DNA of 7,081 nucleotides from the NCBI GenBank assembly GCA_009704425.1, contig WLEG01000093.1, positions 1 to 7,081 on the forward strand, given 5' to 3'. Below the pieces are notes generated by a model. That model was given only the letters and a program-made list of their open reading frames with translations. It had not been told where the DNA came from and did not search any database. The position numbers and the translations under genes are program-made. Positions 1 through 5,031 of this stretch are shown here, in pieces (within the stretch, counting starts at the first letter, position 1; each line of letters begins with the position of its first letter). Source of the stretch: Actinomycetota bacterium. Its GTDB lineage: Bacteria > Actinomycetota > Acidimicrobiia > Acidimicrobiales > Ilumatobacteraceae.

Positions 1-1802
1 GCCATCGTGTCGGTGATGACGTCGAGGTTTCGCAAGCCGAGGAAGTCCATTTTGAGCAGACCGAGATCCTCGACACCGTGCATTTCGTATTGCGTCGTGA
101 CCGGTGCTTCCTCGATGGGCTTGCCGGCTTCGGGCTTTCGTTGCACGGGTAGGTACTCGGTGAGGACCTCCTTGGAGATGACGACCGCGGCGGCGTGGAT
201 GCCGGTGGAGCGCCGGAGTCCCTCGAGCCCCTTGGCGACGTCGATGACGTGACGCAACTCTTCGTCACTCTCGTACAGATCGCGCAGCTCCTGGGCGGCA
301 TGGTAACCGCCTTCGTGCTTCGGGTGCTTCTCGAGGCAGTACCGCAAGGGGGTGTCGCGACCCATCACGACGGGGGGCATCGCCTTGGCCAGACGGTCGC
401 CGACCGAATACGGATGCCCGAGCACCCGGGCGGCGTCCCGCACGGCGTTGCGGGCCTTGATGGTGCTGAACGTGATGATCTGGGCCACGTGTTCGCGACC
501 GTAGGTGTCGGTCGCGTAGCGGATCATCTCGTCGCGATAGCGGGAGTCGAAGTCCATGTCGATGTCGGGCATGGAGATTCGACTGGGATTGAGGAAGCGT
601 TCGAACAGCAGGTCGTAGCGGATGGGGTCGATCTCGGTGATTCCGAGGCAATAGGCCACCGCGCAACCGGCCGCCGAACCGCGTCCGGGCCCGACCCGGA
701 TGTCGCGACTGCGGGCGTGACGAATGAGATCCCAGACGATGAGGAAGTACGACGCGAAACCCATGTCGGAGATGACCTTGGTCTCGTAGGCGAGACGCTC
801 GACGATGGTGGGATCGAGCGTGTCGCCCCAACGGCGCCGGGCCCCCTCGCGGGTGAGGTGCTCGAGGTAGGCGGCGTCGTCGTCGAATCCCTCGGGCACG
901 GGGAAGTTGGGAAGTTGGGGTTTGCCGAACTCGATCGTGACGTCGGCCCGCTCGGCGATCCAGAGCGTGTTGTCACACGACTCGGGCACCTCACGGAAGA
1001 CGTGGCGCATCTCCTGCGACGTCTTCAAGTAGTGCTCGGTGCCGTCGAATCGGAAACGTTTCGGGTCGTTCTTGAAGGAGTTGGTCTGCACGCACAGCAG
1101 CGCGTCATGGCTGTCGGCGTCGTGACGGTGCGTGTAGTGCGAATCGTTGGTGGCCAACAACGGCGCCCCGAGATCCTGGGCGATGCGCATCAGAAGGGGA
1201 TTCGTGCGCTTCTGCGACGGAATGCCGTGGTCCTGCAGTTCGACGAACAGGTTGTCCTTGCCGAAGATCTCCTGAAGACGAGCCGCCTTGGCGAGGGCGT
1301 CGTTGTAGTCGTCGCGCAGGAGGGACTGCAGAACGTGACCACCGAGACAACCGGTGGTGGCGATGAGGCCCTCGTGATGACGTTCGAGAAGCTCCCAGTC
1401 CATGCGGGGCTGGTAGTAGTACCCCTCGAGGAACGCCAGGCTGGACAGCTTGATGAGGTTCTTGTAGCCGGTGTCGTTCTCGGCGAGCAGCGTGAGGTGG
1501 TAGTAGAGCTTCCGCCCGCCTTCGGTCTCGCCTCCGGAGTCGTCCATCAATCCACGCCGTGTCGGGCGTTCGAAACGGGTCTCGTACGCCAGGTAGGCCT
1601 CGGTGCCGATGATGGGTTTGATCCCGTGCGCCCGACATTCCTTGTAGAAGTCGAGCACGCCGTACATGTTTCCGTGGTCGGTCATGCCGAGGGCCGGTTG
1701 TCCGTCCTCGACCGCCTTGGCCACCAACTCGTCGAGCTTCGCGGCGCCGTCGAGCATCGAGAACTCGGTGTGAACATGCAGGTGCGTGAACGAATCCGCC
1801 AT
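1..1802 (-). CDS. dnaE: DNA polymerase III alpha subunit (DnaE1 type), N-terminal 600 residues, 3' part cut by window edge
   Basis: This is the catalytic subunit of the replicative DNA polymerase. I translated it by hand from the ATG at 1802-1800 and found 600 uninterrupted codons to the left edge; the rest of the protein (family about 1,150-1,200 residues) lies outside. The N-terminal PHP domain begins around HLHVHTEFSMLDG (residues 7-19). It shows a full nine-ligand metal pattern: H9, H11, D18, H43, E68, H102, C152, D220, H222. The polymerase domain has GPGRGSAAG (371-379), PDIDMDF (412-418, catalytic D413 and D415) and KMDFLGLRNL (585-593, third aspartate D586). STGIHAAAVVIS (532-543) is another family signature. 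The ATG is preceded by a strong Shine-Dalgarno sequence. The intact PHP ligands suggest the DnaE1 class, in which this domain proofreads, rather than the E. coli type or DnaE2. It lies downstream of bpa on the same strand, across a 103-base leader. Confidence 0.97.
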   Translation of the reverse strand, partial: MADSFTHLHVHTEFSMLDGAAKLDELVAKAVEDGQPALGMTDHGNMYGVLDFYKECRAHGIKPIIGTEAYLAYETRFERPTRRGLMDDSGGETEGGRKLYYHLTLLAENDTGYKNLIKLSSLAFLEGYYYQPRMDWELLERHHEGLIATTGCLGGHVLQSLLRDDYNDALAKAARLQEIFGKDNLFVELQDHGIPSQKRTNPLLMRIAQDLGAPLLATNDSHYTHRHDADSHDALLCVQTNSFKNDPKRFRFDGTEHYLKTSQEMRHVFREVPESCDNTLWIAERADVTIEFGKPQLPNFPVPEGFDDDAAYLEHLTREGARRRWGDTLDPTIVERLAYETKVISDMGFASYFLIVWDLIRHARSRDIRVGPGRGSAAGCAVAYCLGITEIDPIRYDLLFERFLNPSRISMPDIDMDFDSRYRDEMIRYATDTYGREHVAQIITFSTIKARNAVRDAARVLGHPYSVGDRLAKAMPPVVMGRDTPLRYCLEKHPKHEGGYHAAQELRDLYESDEELRHVIDVAKGLEGLRRSTGIHAAAVVISKEVLTEYLPVQRKPEAGKPIEEAPVTTQYEMHGVEDLGLLKMDFLGLRNLDVITDTM

Positions 1803-1808
1803 GTCGTA

Positions 1809-1818
1809 CCTCCTCCTT
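1809..1818 (-). promoter_or_regulatory. Strong Shine-Dalgarno sequence of dnaE
   Basis: Read on the minus strand, AAGGAGGAGG ends 6 bases before the ATG at 1802. It is the best ribosome binding site in the window and fixes the dnaE start. It contrasts with bpa, rrf2 and aroQ, which lack a clear one. Confidence 0.85.
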
Positions 1819-1848
1819 GATGAAACGGGATGCTCGGCGCATCAGCGA

Positions 1849-1873
1849 CCGCGAACCGCGAACGGTCCGCGAA
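1849..1873 (-). repeat. Three direct copies of a 7-base repeat in the dnaE leader
   Basis: CCGCGAA occurs at 1849-1855, 1856-1862 and 1867-1873 on the plus strand (TTCGCGG on the transcribed strand). Two copies are adjacent and the third is 4 bases away. They lie between the dnaE ribosome binding site and the palindrome at 1870-1891. The repeats are visible directly; a role as regulator or DnaA-like binding sites is speculation, and the high GC content makes chance recurrence possible. Confidence 0.5.
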
Positions 1874-1891
1874 TCACACGTGTGTCATTCG
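1870..1891. promoter_or_regulatory. 22-base imperfect palindrome in the dnaE leader, candidate operator
   Basis: Outer arms CGAAT (1870-1874) and ATTCG (1887-1891) are reverse complements. They enclose a perfect 10-base palindrome CACACGTGTG (1875-1884). The inner and outer symmetry centres differ by one base. On the transcribed strand it lies just downstream of a -10-like GATACT (1899-1894), so a protein bound here would cover the expected transcription start of dnaE. It is not followed by a T-rich tract, so it does not look like an intrinsic terminator for bpa. It does not fit the actinobacterial LexA box as I know it (GAAC-N4-GTTC). Confidence 0.45.
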
Positions 1892-1893
1892 AG

Positions 1894-1899
1894 AGTATC
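1894..1899 (-). promoter_or_regulatory. Possible -10 element for dnaE (GATACT)
   Basis: On the minus strand GATACT matches TATAAT at the key second A and final T. It lies about 90 bases before the dnaE start, just after the bpa stop codon. I see no convincing -35 hexamer. dnaE could equally be read through from bpa. Confidence 0.3.
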
Positions 1900-1905
1900 A
1901 GTCGC

Positions 1906-2397
1906 CTAGAGGTAGGTTCCGGGGCGTTCGTCCGCCGTGGGGGCTCCGCCCGGGCCCATGTCCGGCTGACCCAGCCGGCGCATCTGGTCGAACTGCTGGC
2001 GGGCGGCAATCTGCTGGGCGAAAAGGGTCGCCTGGATGCCGTGGAAGAGCCCCTCCAGCCAGCCCACCAACTGGGCGTGGGCGATACGCAGTTCGGAGTC
2101 CGACGGAGCGTCGTCGGAGAACGGAAGGGCCAGCATCCGCAGTTCCTGCTGGAGGTCGGGTGACAGAGCCTCGGCCAACTCCACGATGGATCGTTCGTAG
2201 ATCTCGGCCAGTCGCTCTCGACTGGGCTGATCGAGGGCGGCGGTGCGGGCCTCCTCCAACAGTTGCTTGATCATGGAGCCGATGCGCATCACCTTGCCCG
2301 GCTCGGTGATGCTCTGCGGCGCCGGAGCATCCGCGACCCCCGGTTCGATTCCCGTGGTCAGAACCTCGTCGGGAGCATGGATCGGCTGTTCGGTCAT
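1906..2397 (-). CDS. bpa: Bacterial proteasome activator Bpa/PafE
   Basis: This encodes a 163-residue protein of the Bpa/PafE family (Rv3780 in M. tuberculosis, 174 residues). The family forms an ATP-independent dodecameric ring that docks on the 20S core particle and opens its gate for unfolded or loosely folded substrates such as HspR. The family core is well preserved: KVMRIGSMIKQLLEE (35-49), SDSELRIAHAQLVGWLEGLFHG (split here as 99-110 and 111-120) and a helix to about residue 141. Residues 1-33 and 142-159 look disordered. The C-terminus is GTYL, against GQYL in the mycobacterial protein; this tail inserts into the proteasome alpha ring. The ATG is 7 bases after the upstream phosphodiesterase stop. 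There is no good Shine-Dalgarno sequence, so translation depends on coupling or on a leaderless transcript. Its presence implies that the genome also encodes a 20S proteasome. Confidence 0.94.
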   Translation of the reverse strand: MTEQPIHAPDEVLTTGIEPGVADAPAPQSITEPGKVMRIGSMIKQLLEEARTAALDQPSRERLAEIYERSIVELAEALSPDLQQELRMLALPFSDDAPSDSELRIAHAQLVGWLEGLFHGIQATLFAQQIAARQQFDQMRRLGQPDMGPGGAPTADERPGTYL

Positions 2398-2403
2398 GCC
2401 CCG

Positions 2404-2409
2404 ATTATG
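2404..2409 (-). promoter_or_regulatory. Possible -10 element just before bpa (CATAAT)
   Basis: On the minus strand CATAAT matches TATAAT at five of six positions. It is separated from the bpa ATG by exactly 6 bases (CGGGGC), the spacing expected for a leaderless transcript starting at the ATG. The hexamer contains the stop codon of the upstream phosphodiesterase. No good -35 is visible, so it may be coincidence. Confidence 0.4.
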
Positions 2410-3529
2410 GACGAGTGGAGGCGATGAGGGGGACCAGCATCTCGTCGGACGTCAGTGACCCATGACGCCCGATCAGCCGGAAGGGACCCGAATCGAGCGG
2501 ATCATGGAAAGTGGTCGCGGCGTGGGGAACGAGGGCCAGGTTTCCGAGCCGCCGGATCGCGGCATCCTGACCACGGCCCCCCGGTGCGGGACCCAGCCAT
2601 GCCTCGTCGACGACCTGTTCCTTGGTCGCCACCCACGCCAACTCGGAATACGAATCGGTGCAGATGCGCGTCAGCTCGGCCTCGTGCCCCCGTTTGGCGT
2701 GCAACCAACGAAAGCGACCCTCGCCCGATTGGTGGTGGACGTGCTCGAGCAACCGCAACGACAACTCCACGAAGTTGTCCCCCACGTGAACCTGGCCGTG
2801 ATCGGCGGTGACCACCAACGTCGTGCCCGAGGGAAGCGCGTCGTGGAGGGAACGCGCGAGCCAATCGACGAATGACAACTCGTCGTCGTAATGCGAACCG
2901 AGTCCGCATTCGTGCGCGATCTTGTCGAGACCGTCGTAGTAGGCGTACACGAACGTCTGACCCTCGTCACGGACCAGACGGGAGCACTGCGTGATGATGG
3001 AACTCGCCGTTCGCCAACCGTGCGGACGGGAACCGCGCAGATGGGCGAAGGTGAATGCCGTTGACTCGAGATCCGCTCGACTCACGACGGGCACGGACAT
3101 GCCGACGAAGGGCGGGATCGGTTGGACGGTCGCCGGCTCGAACGCCTTTCGGGCGTCGCGATCGTCGACGGACCATCGCAGGCTGTTCATGATCCCGTCG
3201 CCCATGTCCATGCGATAACCGACGATGCCGTGTTCGAGGGGCGAGGATCCCGTGGCCAAACTCGTGAGGGCACTGGCGGTGGTCGACGGAGCGACGGTGG
3301 TGATCGGTCCGCCGGTGAGAGACGTCAGGAATGGTGCCCGATGCGCGCGTGACGCCAGTTGGTTCCAGCCGAGTCCGTCGACGAGGAGGAGGACGATCGC
3401 GTGGGCGTTCCGCAGTGGCTCGGGGAACCACGCCGGTCGCCGACCCGCCGACGACAACAGGCATCCGGGGATGATTCCGGAGATGTTCGCGCCCGCGTAG
3501 TCGGGCAACGTCGGTTGGGGACGGGTCAT
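2405..3529 (-). CDS. Alkaline phosphatase superfamily phosphodiesterase / nucleotide pyrophosphatase
   Basis: This is a 374-residue predicted metal-dependent hydrolase of the type I phosphodiesterase/nucleotide pyrophosphatase group. Counting from the longer GTG start at 3553, the two-zinc site is recognisable. D59 lies in LLLVDGLGWNQ and the likely threonine nucleophile (T91 or T92) in APSTTASAL. D210 and H214 lie in YYDGLDKIAHECG, D251 and H252 in TADHG, and H364 in GRHGS. There is no signal peptide or membrane segment, so it is probably cytoplasmic; the substrate cannot be told from sequence. I prefer the ATG at 3529 (MTRPQPTLPDYAG) because it follows GGCGAAG at usable spacing and leaves room for the regulatory region. 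The GTG at 3553 would add eight residues. It is the first gene of a minus-strand group leading into bpa and diverges from the Rrf2 gene. No functional link to the proteasome is known to me. Confidence 0.87.
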   Translation of the reverse strand: MTRPQPTLPDYAGANISGIIPGCLLSSAGRRPAWFPEPLRNAHAIVLLLVDGLGWNQLASRAHRAPFLTSLTGGPITTVAPSTTASALTSLATGSSPLEHGIVGYRMDMGDGIMNSLRWSVDDRDARKAFEPATVQPIPPFVGMSVPVVSRADLESTAFTFAHLRGSRPHGWRTASSIITQCSRLVRDEGQTFVYAYYDGLDKIAHECGLGSHYDDELSFVDWLARSLHDALPSGTTLVVTADHGQVHVGDNFVELSLRLLEHVHHQSGEGRFRWLHAKRGHEAELTRICTDSYSELAWVATKEQVVDEAWLGPAPGGRGQDAAIRRLGNLALVPHAATTFHDPLDSGPFRLIGRHGSLTSDEMLVPLIASTRP

Positions 3530-3557
3530 GAACACATCTTCGCCGATCGCCACGACG

Positions 3558-3578
3558 CGGGTGCACTCCGTGCGCCCG
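3558..3578. promoter_or_regulatory. 21-base inverted repeat between divergent genes, candidate operator
   Basis: The arms CGGGTGCAC (3558-3566) and GTGCGCCCG (3570-3578) are reverse complements at eight of nine positions, around TCC. The repeat covers the place where a -35 element for the Rrf2 gene would be (about 3565-3570) and sits 28 bases upstream of the phosphodiesterase ATG. GTGCAC recurs at 3594-3599. Rrf2 proteins are dimers that usually bind imperfect inverted repeats and often regulate their own genes, so autoregulation is a reasonable inference. Confidence 0.5.
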
Positions 3579-3587
3579 TCAACCTCC

Positions 3588-3593
3588 TACGAT
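3588..3593 (+). promoter_or_regulatory. -10 element of the Rrf2 gene (TACGAT), leaderless start
   Basis: TACGAT fits the actinobacterial -10 pattern TANNNT and ends 6 bases before the GTG at 3600. Transcription would therefore begin at or next to the first base of the start codon. No purine-rich ribosome binding site precedes the GTG on this strand (the local sequence is AACCTCCTAC), which supports leaderless translation. A -35 is not evident; that region holds the inverted repeat. Confidence 0.6.
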
Positions 3594-3599
3594 GTGCAC

Positions 3600-4046
3600 G
3601 TGCGAGTGTCGACCCGGGGTGACTATGCCTGTCGAGCCCTGTTGTCGTTGACCCTCCATGCCGAGGATCAGGGTCCGACGTCGGTTCGCGACATCGCCGA
3701 GCGGACCGGTCTCCCCCAGCCGTACCTGGAGCAGATCCTGCTGGCGCTCAAGGGTGCCGGTCTGGTTCGTTCGAAGCGCGGAGTCGGAGGTGGCTACACG
3801 CTGGCCCGACCGCCCGGGGAGATCCGGTTGAACGAGATCATCTCGGCCGTGGACGGTCCCATCACCCTGGGGGACTTCGGCGAACCCCACCAGGACGGCT
3901 CGTGCGATCACGAGGGACAGTGCGTCCTCCTGGCCATCTGGAAGCAGGCGGGCGACCACATGCGGCAGCACCTGGAGGGTTTCACCCTGGCCTCCATCGC
4001 CGATGCGGCCCGAGGCACCGGCCCGTGGCCGGAATCACTGCACTGA
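3600..4046 (+). CDS. Rrf2-family transcriptional regulator
   Basis: This is a 148-residue DNA-binding protein of the Rrf2 family, whose members include IscR, NsrR, RsrR and CymR. I placed the start at the GTG at 3600 because the product, MRVSTRGDYACRALL, then begins like other family members. A GTG at 3594 would add two residues, and an ATG at 3528 would add 24 residues that do not resemble the family. The winged helix-turn-helix spans about 27-72: TSVRDIAERTGLPQPYLEQI, then a wing at RGVGGGYTLARP. The sensor loop has C102 and C108 (spacing CX5C) before VLLAIW. Compared with IscR, the first of the three cluster cysteines is replaced by P96, with H97 beside it. D8 is also present; Streptomyces NsrR uses an Asp at this place as a ligand. 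The effector is therefore unknown: a [2Fe-2S] cluster with mixed ligands, a thiol switch or no cofactor are all possible. It is convergent with nusB, 12 bases apart. Confidence 0.92.
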   Translation: MRVSTRGDYACRALLSLTLHAEDQGPTSVRDIAERTGLPQPYLEQILLALKGAGLVRSKRGVGGGYTLARPPGEIRLNEIISAVDGPITLGDFGEPHQDGSCDHEGQCVLLAIWKQAGDHMRQHLEGFTLASIADAARGTGPWPESLH

Positions 4047-4058
4047 ACGCGGGCGCCG

Positions 4059-4466
4059 TCAGCGAACGTCGGCGGCGATGGCCGACAGCACTCCGTTCAC
4101 GAACCGCCCCGAATCGTCGGTGCTGAAACGCTTGGCAAGTTCGACCGCCTCGTCGAGAACCACCGCGGTCGGGACGTCGTCGCGGTGCATCAACTCGAAC
4201 GTGGCGACCCGCAGGATGTTGCGATCGAGGGCCGGCATCCGATCCATGGTCCATCCGGTGGAGTACTTCGTGATTGACGCGTCGATGTCGGACTGGTGGT
4301 CCATCACACCGAGCACCAGAAGCCGGACGACGTGCTCCACGGGCATGACCTGGGCGTCCACGACCTGGCGCGGCGTGATGCCCTTGGACTCGGCCTCGTA
4401 GAGCAAGGTGAGAGCCGACTCACGGGCGACGGACCGGGGATCCTCGATCCCGGAGCGCTTGCTCAC
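4059..4466 (-). CDS. nusB: Transcription antitermination factor NusB
   Basis: This is a 135-residue all-helical RNA-binding protein. NusB pairs with NusE (ribosomal protein S10) on boxA RNA and supports antitermination during rRNA transcription. The N-terminal part carries ARESALTLLYEAESKG and the C-terminal half the family block DRNILRVATFELMHRDDVP followed by LDEAVELAKRFS and RFVNGVLSAIA. The start is the GTG at 4466, one base after the efp stop; this removes a 45-residue extension in the same frame that is only efp read out of frame. With no strong Shine-Dalgarno sequence, translation is probably coupled to efp. It is slightly shorter than mycobacterial NusB, mainly at the ends. It is the last gene of the aroB-aroQ-pepQ-efp-nusB order seen also in M. 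tuberculosis. Confidence 0.95.
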   Translation of the reverse strand: MSKRSGIEDPRSVARESALTLLYEAESKGITPRQVVDAQVMPVEHVVRLLVLGVMDHQSDIDASITKYSTGWTMDRMPALDRNILRVATFELMHRDDVPTAVVLDEAVELAKRFSTDDSGRFVNGVLSAIAADVR

Positions 4467-4467
4467 C

Positions 4468-5031
4468 TCAGACTCGCGTGATGTAGTCGCCGGAGCGGGT
4501 GTCCACCTTGACCTTGTCGCCGATGTTGACGAACAGGGGAACCTGGATGACCTTGCCGGTCTCGAGCTCGGCCGGCTTGCGCGCGCCCGACACCCGATCA
4601 CCCTGGATTCCGGGCTCGGTGTTGGCGATCGTCAACTCGACCGCGGCGGGAATTTCCACCGACACGATCTCGCCGTTGTGGATGGCGATGATGGCGACCA
4701 TCGACTCGATCAGATAGTCGGCGGCGTCGCCGAGGGCGACGGGGGCCACGGACATCTGGTCGTAGCTGTCGGTGTCCATGAAGATGTAATCGTCACCGTC
4801 GCGATAGAGGAACTGCATGTCCTTCTTCTCGAGAATGGCCTGCTCGACGCGGATTCCGGCGTTGAACGTCTTGTCGAAGACGTTTCCGGTGCGCAGATTG
4901 CGCAGTTTGGTGCGGACGAAAGCACCACCCTTGCCCGGCTTCACGTGTTGGAACTCCACGACCTGGAACAGGCCGTTGTCCAGTTCGAGGGTGATTCCGT
5001 TCTTGAGGTCGTTGGTGGTTATCGCGGGCAT
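4468..5031 (-). CDS. efp: Elongation factor P
   Basis: This is a 187-residue translation factor that binds between the ribosomal P and E sites and helps form peptide bonds at polyproline stretches. The three beta-barrel domains are complete. Domain I runs over residues 1-63 with the loop HVKPGKGGAFVRTKLRN, in which K34 is the residue that is modified in many bacteria. Domain II contains FLYRDGDDYIFMD (74-86). Domain III contains TEPGIQGDRVSGARKPA (138-154) and a C-terminal VPLFVNIGDKVKVDTRSGDY block. The start is the ATG at 5031, with GAAGGA 6 bases upstream. The gene overlaps the end of pepQ by 13 bases and is followed one base later by nusB. The loop reads PGKGG, where M. tuberculosis and many other actinobacteria have PGKGP. 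I see no EpmA-type or other modification gene in the window. Confidence 0.97.
   Translation of the reverse strand: MPAITTNDLKNGITLELDNGLFQVVEFQHVKPGKGGAFVRTKLRNLRTGNVFDKTFNAGIRVEQAILEKKDMQFLYRDGDDYIFMDTDSYDQMSVAPVALGDAADYLIESMVAIIAIHNGEIVSVEIPAAVELTIANTEPGIQGDRVSGARKPAELETGKVIQVPLFVNIGDKVKVDTRSGDYITRV

Noticed and set aside
195..1820. A 541-codon open frame on the plus strand opposite dnaE
   Set aside because: It is exactly antisense to a fully conserved dnaE. Long open antisense frames are expected in GC-rich genes, and its product is a low-complexity Val/Gly/Glu/Asp-rich string with no recognisable motif.
1105..1842. A 245-codon minus-strand frame starting upstream of dnaE
   Set aside because: It is dnaE read in another frame: Arg/Pro/His-rich, with no motifs, and incompatible with the strongly supported dnaE start.
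3577..3582. TTGACG on the minus strand as a -35 for the phosphodiesterase gene
   Set aside because: No acceptable -10 is found 16-19 bases further on (the sequence there is CGCGTC), so I did not list a promoter.
3583..3588. AGGAGG on the minus strand in the divergent region, like a strong ribosome binding site
   Set aside because: No start codon in a meaningful frame lies at the right distance. The phosphodiesterase starts are about 30 and 54 bases away. It may be chance.
3528..3599. N-terminal extension of the Rrf2 regulator from the ATG at 3528
   Set aside because: The extra 24 residues do not resemble family N-termini. They would overlap the divergent gene's start and run through the inverted repeat and the -10.
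4047..4058. Bidirectional terminator in the convergent rrf2-nusB gap
   Set aside because: The gap is only 12 bases, with a trivial GGCGCC palindrome and no T-tract on either side.
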